Positions 42,959-50,603 of a stretch of 64,000 nucleotides of DNA are shown here, piece after piece. Source of the DNA: Luteolibacter sp. LG18 (lineage in GTDB: Bacteria > Verrucomicrobiota > Verrucomicrobiia > Verrucomicrobiales > Akkermansiaceae); contig NZ_AP024600.1 in NCBI RefSeq assembly GCF_036322585.1, forward strand, positions 1,984,001-2,048,000. Reading direction: 5' to 3'. The number at the start of each line of letters is the position of its first letter. The stretch's first letter is position 1. The translations under genes and the position numbers were made by a program. The notes beneath the pieces are model-generated. The model made no database searches and had not been told where the DNA came from. It saw only the letters and a list, made by a program, of their open reading frames with translations.

Positions 42959-44896
42959 ATGAGTCAGGCTGAATCTGGGACGACGTCGCGCTGGCCTGTG
43001 GCTGCCGCGTTGGGTGCATTGGGAGTGGTTTTCGGGGACATCGGCACGAGTCCCCTGTATGCCTTCAAGGAGTGCTTCCTCAGTGGGCACGGTGCGGAGG
43101 TCACACAAACCAATCTGGTCGGAGCGGCCTCGCTGATCGTCTGGTCGCTGCTGTTCATCGTGGGCTTCAAGTATCTCCGGATGATCCTGCGCCTCGACAA
43201 CCGCGGCGAAGGCGGCGTGCTCGCTCTCGCGGCGCTGATTCGAAACGCGGTGCCCGGCGAGAAGAACCAGAAGTGGTTCTTCATGCTCGGTTTGTTCGGT
43301 GCGGCACTGATCTACGCGGACGGGATGCTCACCCCGGCCATCTCGGTGCTCAGCGCCGTGGAAGGTCTGAAGACGGTGAAACCGCTGGTGGAAGCGTTCC
43401 CGCAGATCACGAAAAGCGAGCACCTCATTCCGCTGATCGCCATCGTCATCCTCGTGGGCCTGTTCGCCATCCAGCGCCACGGGACGGAGAAGGTCGGCAA
43501 GCTGTTCGGCCCGATCGTGCTGGCCTGGTTCGGGGTGCTGGCGATCACCGGCATCGTGTCGCTGGCCCAGACCCCGAGGGTGCTGTGGGCCCTGTCCCCG
43601 ACCACGGCGGTGAATTTCCTGATCCACGAGTGGAAACACGGCCTGCCGCTGCTGGCCGCGGTCTTCCTTGCCGTCACCGGGGGTGAAGCTCTCTACGCCG
43701 ATCTCGGCCACTTCGGCCGCCGCCCGATCCGCATGGCCTGGTGGGGAGTTGTTTGCCCCGCCTTGGTGTTGAACTACCTCGGCCAGGCGGCCCTGCTCGA
43801 ACGCCAGCCGGAGATCATGGCCGGCGAGAACGCCTCGCCGTTTTTCCACCTGATCGATCCCGATCGCTTTCCCGGCCTGAACATCCTGTTGGTGGTCCTC
43901 GCCGTGTTCGCGACCATCATTGCCAGCCAGGCCCTCATTTCCGGAGCCTTCTCGCTCACCGCCCAGGCGATCCAGCTCAACTGCCTGCCGCGCCTGCGCA
44001 TCTTCCACACCTCGGTTACCGAAAAGGGCCAGATCTACCTGCCGATGGTGAATTGGCTGCTGGCCATCGCCTGCGTGCTGCTGGTGGCGATCTTCCAATC
44101 CTCCGAGGCCCTCGCCGCGGCCTACGGCATCGCCATCGCGCTGACGATGACGGCCACTTCGGTGCTGTTCTGGGCCGCCGCGCGCAAGATCTGGCAATGG
44201 TCGGTGGCGAAGGCCGCGATCCTCTCCTGCATCTTCCTGGGCGTGGACGTCGCCTTCCTGGCCGCGAACTCGCTGAAGATCCACGACGGCGGCTGGTTGC
44301 CGCTGGTGGTGGCCTCCGCCGTGATGTTCCTGATGACCACTTGGACCTGGGGCCGCAACCGCAGTGCCATCCAGTTCGCCCGCCAGCGCATCCCGCTCGG
44401 CGACCTGCTCGATCAGGTGGCCCGCGGCACGATTCCCCGCGTCCGTGGCACCGCCATCTTCATGACCGGCCAGGCCGATGCCGTGCCGGTGCCGCTGCTG
44501 CACAACCTCAAGCACAACGGCGTGATCCACGAGCGCCTCATCCTGCTCCACGTGCTCACGCTGGACGTGGCGGTGGCGGCGAAGGAGGAGCGCTTCGAGT
44601 TCAAGGACCTGGGTCAGGGCTTCCACAATGTCATCATGCGCTTCGGGTTCGCCGAGGAGCCGGATGTCCCGCAGGCGCTGAAGGAGGGCATGCCGCCCGA
44701 GATCGGCTACCATCCGGGCCGGACCAGCTTCTTCCTCGGCCGTGAAACCATCGTCACCGGCAAGGCCTGCACCTCGAAGCACCGCGTCCGTCTCGCCATC
44801 TTCGCCTCGATGCTGCGCAACGCGACCCCGGCCTCCGCCTACTTCAAGCTGCCGCCGAACCGCGTGGTGGAGCTCGGTGCCCAGGTGACGCTTTAA
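42959..44896 (+). CDS. kup: KUP-family potassium uptake protein
   Basis: 645 residues; inner-membrane proton-coupled K+ importer. The family hallmark ALGVVFGDIGTSPLYAFKEC is at the first TM helix, followed by LRLDNRGEGGVLALAALIRN, GAALIYADGMLTPAISVLSA, VFLAVTGGEALYADLGHFGR and about 12 predicted helices, then a soluble C-terminal domain of about 190 residues. The ATG at 42959 fits the family N-terminus; the frame upstream covers the leader hairpin and is not family-like. Confidence 0.94.
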   Translation: MSQAESGTTSRWPVAAALGALGVVFGDIGTSPLYAFKECFLSGHGAEVTQTNLVGAASLIVWSLLFIVGFKYLRMILRLDNRGEGGVLALAALIRNAVPGEKNQKWFFMLGLFGAALIYADGMLTPAISVLSAVEGLKTVKPLVEAFPQITKSEHLIPLIAIVILVGLFAIQRHGTEKVGKLFGPIVLAWFGVLAITGIVSLAQTPRVLWALSPTTAVNFLIHEWKHGLPLLAAVFLAVTGGEALYADLGHFGRRPIRMAWWGVVCPALVLNYLGQAALLERQPEIMAGENASPFFHLIDPDRFPGLNILLVVLAVFATIIASQALISGAFSLTAQAIQLNCLPRLRIFHTSVTEKGQIYLPMVNWLLAIACVLLVAIFQSSEALAAAYGIAIALTMTATSVLFWAAARKIWQWSVAKAAILSCIFLGVDVAFLAANSLKIHDGGWLPLVVASAVMFLMTTWTWGRNRSAIQFARQRIPLGDLLDQVARGTIPRVRGTAIFMTGQADAVPVPLLHNLKHNGVIHERLILLHVLTLDVAVAAKEERFEFKDLGQGFHNVIMRFGFAEEPDVPQALKEGMPPEIGYHPGRTSFFLGRETIVTGKACTSKHRVRLAIFASMLRNATPASAYFKLPPNRVVELGAQVTL

Positions 44897-44899
44897 AGC

Positions 44900-44934
44900 C
44901 ATAAGGCCCATAGGACGTATAGGCCCTATGGGGG
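44900..44934. repeat. Short imperfect palindrome after kup
   Basis: CCATAAGGCCCATAGGACGT and the following TATAGGCCCTATGG form an imperfect palindrome of about 33 bp just after the kup stop codon. No U-run. Single copy in the window. Confidence 0.4.
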
Positions 44935-44999
44935 CCGCCGCTCTAACGCACCGCCTTTTCGATTGCGCTGCCGGGGGCGGCGGCGCAACGTGCCGCACT

Positions 45000-45602
45000 G
45001 TGAAAGCGATCCCGCTCCTCGTGCTCCCGGTCCTCGCCGTGCTGGTGGTTTCCTGTGCCGACAAAAAGGAAACCTCCTCCTCCGGCACCCCGCGGCCGAA
45101 GACCATGTCCGCGCGCATGAATGAGAAGACCGGCTTCGCGCAGGATTCGGAGGGCAATTGGAAGCCGCTGGTGAACCGCCGCAGCTCCTTCGAAACGAAG
45201 GGCGACTCGCCTTATTTCAAGGGCGAGTACTCCGGCACCAACAAGCAGTACAAGACCGGCGACTATCAGAAGAAGTCCTGGTGGGGGAACAAGGAATACT
45301 CCCTCAAGGAATACTCCGGCAACACCGATGGCAGCCGGTTCCAGAAGGCCTCCCATTTTGGTGACAAAGCGGCGCGCGATGCTGACAAGATCGCGCGCGA
45401 TGCCGGGAAATCCGCCCGTGAGGGCGGCAGCCATTTCGCCACCAAGGACGCCCGCGAGGCTTCCGGCAAGATCCTCGATCATCCCTCCGATGCCGAGACC
45501 GACGAGCGCCGCCGGGTCTATGCCTCCCCGTCCGTGATCGACTGGCAGGAGGAGCGGAAGCTCAACATCCAGGAGACGAAGGGGATTCTTGGGAAACAGT
45601 GA
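45000..45602 (+). CDS. Putative lipoprotein, unknown
   Basis: 200 residues, not recognised. The start is taken as GTG at 45000 because it opens on a lipoprotein signal (LLVLPVLAVLVVSCADKK, lipobox VVSC). The mature part is hydrophilic and Lys/Ser/Tyr-rich: YFKGEYSGTNKQYKTGDYQK, KSWWGNKEYSLKEYSG, a charged repeat (KAARDADKIARDAGKSAREG), and a C-terminal VIDWQEERKLNIQETKGILG. No catalytic motif. Its 3' end overlaps the convergent FGase-like gene by 41 bp. Confidence 0.68.
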   Translation: MKAIPLLVLPVLAVLVVSCADKKETSSSGTPRPKTMSARMNEKTGFAQDSEGNWKPLVNRRSSFETKGDSPYFKGEYSGTNKQYKTGDYQKKSWWGNKEYSLKEYSGNTDGSRFQKASHFGDKAARDADKIARDAGKSAREGGSHFATKDAREASGKILDHPSDAETDERRRVYASPSVIDWQEERKLNIQETKGILGKQ

Positions 45603-46272
45603 GTTCCCGGGCCGTCGCCACCAAGGTGTCGATCAGGTGCTTCTTGAGCTTTTCCCAGCGCCACGGCCGGTTCTCGAGGAAGAACGATTGGGACACCCGT
45701 AGCACGATCGCCGCATAGGCCGCGGAGCCGAAAAACAGGCGCAGCGAGGCGGCGCCGGCGGGCATCACGGGCACGCTCCGGGTTTCCACCCGCAGCGGTT
45801 CATCGGCCTTCCGGATGGCGCTCGACCACGCCGTGGCCCAGGCGGTCCCGGAGGCATCGTCCTCATGGGCCTCCAGGGCCACCACGGCGTCTTCGTCCGG
45901 GGTGGTGTGGATCATCACATGCACGACTTGCGGATCCCGGCGGATGGCTTCGGTGATCTGCGCCACCAGCATGTCATGGTGCTTCGTTTCATGGCGCTCC
46001 ACCAGCTTGGTGTGCTGGGCGTCGGTGAGCTGGCTGGAAAAGCGGCTCCACCGGGCATCGCCCGCGGCGTCCAGGTCGATCAGCAGCCGGGTGACGTCAC
46101 CGTACACCAGCGGCGTGCGGAATTTCATCGCGAAGCCCTGCGCCAGATTCAGCGCGCCGGGTTCCCAGCCTTCGGTGGAGGCGACGATCTCCTCGCTGCC
46201 ACGGAAGAGGTCGCGCCAAGCTTCCGGAATGGCGCAGGTGGCGTTTTCGCAACTGAAAAGCAGGGGAACCAT
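45562..46272 (-). CDS. N-formylglutamate amidohydrolase-like protein
   Basis: 236 residues. The fold pattern of FGase (HutG-like) is present: VPLLFSCENATCAIPEAW, STEGWEPGALNLAQGFAMKF, TRLLIDLDAAGD and VMIHTTPDED. However the usual CEHGG metal-binding His is replaced (CENAT), and DLNRS is DLDAA, so the function may have drifted. The ATG at 46272 starts at the family's first strand; upstream Mets do not help. Its 3' end is antisense to the last 41 bp of the lipoprotein gene. No histidine-degradation genes are nearby. Confidence 0.68.
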   Translation of the reverse strand: MVPLLFSCENATCAIPEAWRDLFRGSEEIVASTEGWEPGALNLAQGFAMKFRTPLVYGDVTRLLIDLDAAGDARWSRFSSQLTDAQHTKLVERHETKHHDMLVAQITEAIRRDPQVVHVMIHTTPDEDAVVALEAHEDDASGTAWATAWSSAIRKADEPLRVETRSVPVMPAGAASLRLFFGSAAYAAIVLRVSQSFFLENRPWRWEKLKKHLIDTLVATARELTVSQESPSSPGC

Positions 46273-46322
46273 GATTGCTCGCGACGTTCCATGGCAGATT
46301 CCCGCCGCCATGCAATCCCGCT

Positions 46323-46844
46323 TCAGCCTTCGGCCTCAAGTCGCCGTGCCAGGTCGTCCTTGCCGCTGGCACGGGCCAGGCGGATGCGCAGGGCTTTCGT
46401 CTCCGGCAGATGCAGCTCGGCATCGTCCATGGCGGCCACGGCATCGGCCGCGGCCTGGAAATCACCGATCGCCAGCGCGCCCTCCGCCTGCACCAGCAGC
46501 GAGGGTTCCTCGCCGGGAAGAGGCTCGGTTTTGTAGATCGCCCACTTCGCCTGGTCCGGCAGATCCTTGGCCTCCGGCTCCTGGATCTGGTCGAGATACA
46601 CGAACTCGTCGCCCTCCTTCTTCATCCGCCAGTGGTTGAGTGCCAGCACGATGAGGAAACCGATGCAGAAGAAGGAGATCTCCAGGAAGACCGGAGTCGA
46701 GAGCACACCGGTGATCATGCCGAAGAATTCACCCGCGAGGCCGGGCAGAAAACTGGCCGCGCGGATCGCCAGGCTGACTACCAGCACGCAGGCCAGGATG
46801 CCCGCCGCTATCATCACCTGCTTGAACCGTTCGTCCCGTGGCAT
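46323..46844 (-). CDS. Small membrane protein, unknown
   Basis: 173 residues, not recognised. Two TM helices (VMIAAGILACVLVVSLAIRA; FLEISFFCIGFLIVLALNHW) are followed by a cytoplasmic helical domain of about 80 residues with TPR-like spacing (LVQAEGALAIGDFQAAADAV, ALRIRLARASGKDDLARRL). The ATG at 46844 is used; a GTG at 46853 is an alternative. It is followed 50 bp later by the FGase-like gene on the same strand and is divergent from the PEP-CTERM gene. Confidence 0.62.
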   Translation of the reverse strand: MPRDERFKQVMIAAGILACVLVVSLAIRAASFLPGLAGEFFGMITGVLSTPVFLEISFFCIGFLIVLALNHWRMKKEGDEFVYLDQIQEPEAKDLPDQAKWAIYKTEPLPGEEPSLLVQAEGALAIGDFQAAADAVAAMDDAELHLPETKALRIRLARASGKDDLARRLEAEG

Positions 46845-46900
46845 GTCGATCACGGCGGAACGGTAGTCCTGATCCCGTCCCAGCCAATCCCAGAGTGGGG

Positions 46901-46947
46901 GAAATTATTTTAAATAAATTGATATTTTTTAAAAATTTCCTATTTTG
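46901..46947. promoter_or_regulatory. AT-rich divergent promoter region
   Basis: About 46 bp that are more than 80% A/T (GAAATTATTTTAAATAAATT, then TATTTTTTAAAAATTTCC) in an otherwise GC-rich window, between the divergent genes at 46844 and 46957. Likely an UP-element-like or easily melted promoter; no separate -35 can be fixed. Confidence 0.45.
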
Positions 46948-46956
46948 CGACCGTTC

Positions 46957-47262
46957 ATGGTTGCCCGGGCGTTCCATCCGATCGTTCTCGCCGGAGCGCT
47001 GGTGGCCTTGCCCGCCTTCGCGGCGCTCGGTCGTTCCCGGGAAACGAGATCCACGGCCGCCACGGTGCCGGTGGCGGAGATTCGGGTCAGCTCGCCCGCG
47101 CCGGTTCCCGGGCCGGATGGGGCGGTGATGGTGCCGATCGAGGTGGTGGATGCCGGTGCGCTGCCGGTGCGGAAGCTGGTGGAGATTCAGGCGGTGCCGG
47201 AGCCCTCCGTGCTGCTGTTGCTCGCGCCCTCGTTGTTGCTGGTCTTGCGTCGCCGCCGATGA
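46957..47262 (+). CDS. Very small PEP-CTERM sorting-signal protein
   Basis: 101 residues. An N-terminal signal peptide (ARAFHPIVLAGALVALPAFA) and a C-terminal PEP-CTERM tripartite signal: VPEP at about residue 80, a hydrophobic helix (SVLLLLAPSLLLVL) and an Arg cluster at the end. Only about 55 residues remain after processing (GRSRETRSTAATVPVAEIRV and on). In the family exosortase (EpsH/XrtA) removes the tail. No exosortase gene is in the window. The ATG at 46957 is chosen; a TTG at 46945 is possible. A strongly AT-rich region precedes it. Confidence 0.72.
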   Translation: MVARAFHPIVLAGALVALPAFAALGRSRETRSTAATVPVAEIRVSSPAPVPGPDGAVMVPIEVVDAGALPVRKLVEIQAVPEPSVLLLLAPSLLLVLRRRR

Positions 47263-47265
47263 GGC

Positions 47266-47294
47266 TTGCCCATTGGCGTTCCAATCCGTTGCAT
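47266..47294 (+). promoter_or_regulatory. Candidate cysS promoter
   Basis: TTGCCC (47266-47271), a 17-nt spacer, and TTGCAT (47289-47294), which ends 5 nt before the cysS ATG. Predicted transcript would begin at or near the start codon. Confidence 0.35.
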
Positions 47295-47299
47295 CGCGC

Positions 47300-48688
47300 A
47301 TGCGGCTTTTCGACACCCTGAGCCGGAGCGAACGCGAGCTCCAGCCCCTGGACGGGTCCACCTTCCGGTTCTACTGCTGCGGCCCCACCGTCTACGGGCC
47401 CGCGCACATCGGGAACTTCCGGACCTTCGTCCTGCAGGACGTGTTCCGCCGCACCCTGGAGACCAGCGGGGTCCGCACCTTCCACGTCCGGAACATCACC
47501 GACGTGGATGACAAGACGATCCGCGATTCGCAGAAGGCGGGGAAGTCGCTCACCGAGTTCACCGCTTTCTGGACGGAGAAGTTCCACACCGATTGCGAAA
47601 AGCTCGCCTGCCAGCCGCCGCACGTGGAGCCCGGTGCCGTGGAGCACCTGCCCCAGCAGATCGCGATGATCCAGACGCTGGTGGACAAGGGCCACGCCTA
47701 CGCGTCCGAAGATGGCTCGGTCTATTTCAACATCGCCTCCTATCCCGCCTACGGGAAGCTATCCCGCCTCGACCAGCGCGAGTTGGAAATCGGCAAGACC
47801 CAGAACTCCCGCTCCAGCTCGGACGAATACGAGAAGGAGAGCCTATCCGATTTCGTGCTGTGGAAGGCGCGCAAGCCCGAGGACGGCGAGAACTTCTGGG
47901 ATTCCCCGTGGGGCCAGGGCCGCCCCGGCTGGCACCTTGAGTGCTCGGCGATGATCGCGGAGTACCTCGGTGATACCTTCGACCTCCACTCCGGCGGCGT
48001 GGACCTCGTCTTCCCGCACCATGAGAACGAGATCGCCCAGAGCCAGTGCGCCTGCGGCGGCCACTTCGCCGAGCACTGGTTCCACACCACCCACCTGCTC
48101 GTGGATGGTGGCAAGATGTCGAAATCGCTCGGCAATCTCTACACCCTCGACGACCTCGAAGCGAAGGGCTTCACCGCGATGGAAGTGCGCTACGTGCTGA
48201 TCGGCGCGCACTACCGGAAGCCGCTGAACTTCACGCTCGATTCGCTTCACGGCGCGAAAGAGGCCCTCGCCAAGCTGGCGAAGGGAGCCCGCGCGCTCGC
48301 TGCCAAGGCTCCGGCCGAGGCCCGCTTCGACAGCGTCGATTTCGGCCCGTTCCAAGCGGCGTGGGATTCGCTCGCGAACGACCTCAATACCCCCGGCGCG
48401 CTCGGCGGGCTCTTCACCGGGCTCCGTGAGGCCGCCGCGCTGGAAGGCGAGGCCGCCGCCAAGGCGCTCGCCGGGTTCAACCGCGTGCTCCGCGCCCTCG
48501 GCCTCACGCTTCCGGAGGAGGAAGCCGCCGCCGAAGTGCCGGAAGACATCCGCTCCCTCGCCGAGGAGCGCTGGCAGGCCCGCCTTTCCAAGGACTGGGC
48601 AAAGTCCGACGAACTCCGCGCCAAGCTCACCGATCTCGGCTGGGCCGTGAAGGACGCCAAGGACTCCTACGAGATCAGCCCGGTCTGA
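47300..48688 (+). CDS. cysS: Cysteinyl-tRNA synthetase
   Basis: 462 residues; class Ia enzyme. HIGH-type motif GPAHIGNFRTFVLQDV, the zinc-site Cys in FYCCGPTVY and WHLECSAM, HHENEIAQSQCACGG, and KMSKS (GGKMSKSLGNLYTLDDL) are all present. The C-terminal DALR-like and anticodon regions are complete. The ATG at 47300 fits the conserved N-terminus (RLFDTLSRSERELQPL). Repeat copy D begins 1 bp after its stop codon. Confidence 0.95.
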   Translation: MRLFDTLSRSERELQPLDGSTFRFYCCGPTVYGPAHIGNFRTFVLQDVFRRTLETSGVRTFHVRNITDVDDKTIRDSQKAGKSLTEFTAFWTEKFHTDCEKLACQPPHVEPGAVEHLPQQIAMIQTLVDKGHAYASEDGSVYFNIASYPAYGKLSRLDQRELEIGKTQNSRSSSDEYEKESLSDFVLWKARKPEDGENFWDSPWGQGRPGWHLECSAMIAEYLGDTFDLHSGGVDLVFPHHENEIAQSQCACGGHFAEHWFHTTHLLVDGGKMSKSLGNLYTLDDLEAKGFTAMEVRYVLIGAHYRKPLNFTLDSLHGAKEALAKLAKGARALAAKAPAEARFDSVDFGPFQAAWDSLANDLNTPGALGGLFTGLREAAALEGEAAAKALAGFNRVLRALGLTLPEEEAAAEVPEDIRSLAEERWQARLSKDWAKSDELRAKLTDLGWAVKDAKDSYEISPV

Positions 48689-48689
48689 A

Positions 48690-48742
48690 GGAGTTGAGGC
48701 TTTAGCCGAGGAAGGTCTTCCTGGGGGCGGAGTCTGGGTTGC
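48690..48742. repeat. Dispersed intergenic repeat, solo end D
   Basis: Only one terminal arm of the repeat family: GGAGTTGAGGCTTTAGCCGA, GGAAGGTCTTCC and GGGGGCGGAGTCT. It starts 1 bp after the cysS stop codon and just precedes the low-GC gene pair at 48782. Confidence 0.75.
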
Positions 48743-48781
48743 TGATTTGCTCGTTACTCTCGAAATTCGAATAATCCGATC

Positions 48782-48967
48782 ATGTCTGCGAAGGAAGCTG
48801 CTCTCGATGCGATTGGTCGACTGTCCGAGCAAGCGACATGGGAGGAGGTGGTGGAACGTATTCGATTTACGGCTGCCATCGAGAAGGGTCTCGAAGAGGT
48901 CGGGAATGGCAGTGTCGTTTCTCACGAGAAAGTCCGAGAGGATTTGCAGCGTTGGATTTCCGAATAA
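48782..48967 (+). CDS. Antitoxin-like small protein (RelB/stability-determinant style)
   Basis: 61 residues. Pattern: a helix MSAKEAALDAIGRLSEQATW, then EEVVERIRFTAAIEKGLEEV, then GSVVSHEKVREDLQRWI. This matches the general layout of small antitoxin-like proteins (helical, with a G-x-V-x-S-H-E-E/K motif before a C-terminal Trp helix). It ends 24 bp before a second small gene. Base composition is nearer 50% GC than its surroundings, suggesting acquisition. No classic RelE/ParE toxin is next to it, so the toxin-antitoxin label is tentative. Confidence 0.6.
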   Translation: MSAKEAALDAIGRLSEQATWEEVVERIRFTAAIEKGLEEVGNGSVVSHEKVREDLQRWISE

Positions 48968-48991
48968 TTGGTAGCAACCACGGCGACGAAA

Positions 48992-49432
48992 ATGGCTTCA
49001 GACTCTCTATACGGCCGTGTGGCGATTTTGGCGGCAAAGCTTTGCTGGGAAGACCGTAATCCGAGAGCTGCATGGATAGAGGCTGCTGGAGAAGTCTGTT
49101 CCAACGAAAGTTCTAAAACGAAGCATTGCCCTCAAGGTGCGTTTCTGGGGCTTTGCGCAAAGGCGCTGTTTAAGAATAAGAAGATCCAACCAGACCCAAA
49201 GGCTAAGATCGGCGTCAACGGGGAATACGCAATCCAACTTGTGGCCAAGCTTCAAAAGGACCATTCGCTGGAAGAGCTATCTGCGTCCGATTTTTGGAAC
49301 CTGTTAGGCCTCAGAAGTCGTGTGGATCCTTCCAAGAAGAAAGCGCACAACAGCCAAGCTCATGTCGTTCTGGCTCTGTGGCGAGCAGGGCTTATCGACG
49401 GCTCTCCTCATGCGGAGGCATCGTGTAAATAG
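48992..49432 (+). CDS. Small protein with CPxGAFLGLC motif (DUF6979-like), unknown
   Basis: 146 residues. It matches my memory of the DUF6979-type family: YGRVAILAAKLCWED, PRAAWIEAAGEVCSNESSK, KHCPQGAFLGLCAKALFKNK, GVNGEYAIQLVAKLQKDHSL, and a C-terminal LIDGSPHAEASC. Biochemistry unknown to me. The ATG at 48992 is used over a TTG at 48968. GC is low compared with both neighbours (cysS and hemB), and the gene follows an antitoxin-like gene, so the pair may be a mobile defence or addiction cassette; this is an inference. Confidence 0.6.
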   Translation: MASDSLYGRVAILAAKLCWEDRNPRAAWIEAAGEVCSNESSKTKHCPQGAFLGLCAKALFKNKKIQPDPKAKIGVNGEYAIQLVAKLQKDHSLEELSASDFWNLLGLRSRVDPSKKKAHNSQAHVVLALWRAGLIDGSPHAEASCK

Positions 49433-49482
49433 CTCTTCTTCCCATTCGTCATTAGGATTTAGTCATTAGTCATTTCTTTCCC

Positions 49483-50472
49483 ATGAATTTCCCGCTTCGT
49501 CCCCGCCGCAACCGCCGCACGCCCGCGATCCGTTCGCTGGTCCGTGAAACCACGCTGTCCGCTTCGGATTTCATCCTGCCGGTGTTCCTCCACGAGGACG
49601 CGGAGGACACGCCGATCGCTTCGATGCCCGGCGTCACCCGCTGGTCGCTGCCGGGGCTGGTGAAGGAAGTCGGCGAGGCGATGGCACTCGGTGTGAACGC
49701 CGTGGTGCTGTTCCCGAAGATCGAAGAATCCCTCAAGACGCCGCACGCCGAGGAAGCCTTCAACGACGACGGCCTGGTGCCGCGCGCGATCGAGGCGCTG
49801 AAGGAGGCCTACCCGTCGCTCTGCGTCATCACCGACGTCGCCCTCGATCCCTACAACTCCGACGGCCACGATGGCGTGGTCGCGCGCGACGGCCTCGGCG
49901 AGATCCACATTCTCAATGACGAGACCGTCGAAATCCTCGTCGCCCAGGCGATCTGCCACGCCCGCGCCGGGGCGGACATCGTTTCGCCGTCCGACATGAT
50001 GGATGGCCGCGTCGCCGCGATCCGCGCCGCGCTCGATGACTCCGGCTTCGAGCACGTCTCGATCCTCAGCTACACCGCCAAGTATGCCTCGGCCTACTAC
50101 GGCCCGTTCCGCGGCGCGCTCGATTCCGCGCCGAAGGATGGCGACAAGAAGACCTACCAGATGGACCCGGCCAACGCCCGCGAGGCGATCCGCGAGCTCC
50201 AGCTCGACGAGGCCGAAGGCGCGGACATGGTGATGGTGAAACCCGCCGGTCCCTACCTCGACATCATCTCCACGCTGCGCGGCAGCACCACGCTGCCCGT
50301 GGCCGCCTATCAGGTCAGCGGCGAGTATCTCATGATCAAGAGCGCCTGCGCCGCCGGCTGGCTCGATGAAAAGGCGGTGGTCCTGGAGTCCCTCACCGGC
50401 ATCAAGCGCGCCGGCGCGGACATGATCCTGACCTACTTCGCGAAGCAGGCCGCGGCGTGGCTGAAGGAGTAG
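49483..50472 (+). CDS. hemB: Delta-aminolevulinic acid dehydratase (porphobilinogen synthase)
   Basis: 329 residues; condenses two ALA to porphobilinogen in heme synthesis. The two active-site lysines are in SYTAKYASAYYGPFRGAL and DMVMVKPAGPYLDI. The metal segment reads VITDVALDPYNSDGHDG, with Asp where zinc enzymes have Cys, so it belongs to the Mg-dependent type. Other blocks: PVFLHEDAEDTPIASMPGV and VAAYQVSGEYLMIK. The ATG at 49483 matches the family N-terminus (PLRPRRNRRTPAIR). A palindromic repeat overlaps its stop. Confidence 0.95.
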   Translation: MNFPLRPRRNRRTPAIRSLVRETTLSASDFILPVFLHEDAEDTPIASMPGVTRWSLPGLVKEVGEAMALGVNAVVLFPKIEESLKTPHAEEAFNDDGLVPRAIEALKEAYPSLCVITDVALDPYNSDGHDGVVARDGLGEIHILNDETVEILVAQAICHARAGADIVSPSDMMDGRVAAIRAALDDSGFEHVSILSYTAKYASAYYGPFRGALDSAPKDGDKKTYQMDPANAREAIRELQLDEAEGADMVMVKPAGPYLDIISTLRGSTTLPVAAYQVSGEYLMIKSACAAGWLDEKAVVLESLTGIKRAGADMILTYFAKQAAAWLKE

Positions 50473-50603
50473 CGTAAGCATTCCTGCTTGCGAGTGGGAA
50501 CGCTCCGCTATCAGGCAAAAGCATCAATCGGATCATTCCGGTGGAATGTGAATCCATCCGGCAACGAGCCGCGCACGCTCACAAGCAGGAATGCTTGTGC
50601 TAC
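50470..50603. repeat. Palindromic element between hemB and the convergent gene
   Basis: TAGCGTAAGCATTCCTGCTT at about 50470-50489 is mirrored by AAGCAGGAATGCTTGTGCTA at 50583-50602, with arms of about 28 bp. The first TAG is the hemB stop codon and the right arm ends beside the stop of the convergent gene at 50604. The 75-bp centre has no coding signal. Confidence 0.65.

Noticed and set aside
48690-49480. A genomic island or prophage at the low-GC pair
   Set aside because: Only two small genes, no integrase, no tRNA target and no att-like direct repeats were found around it.
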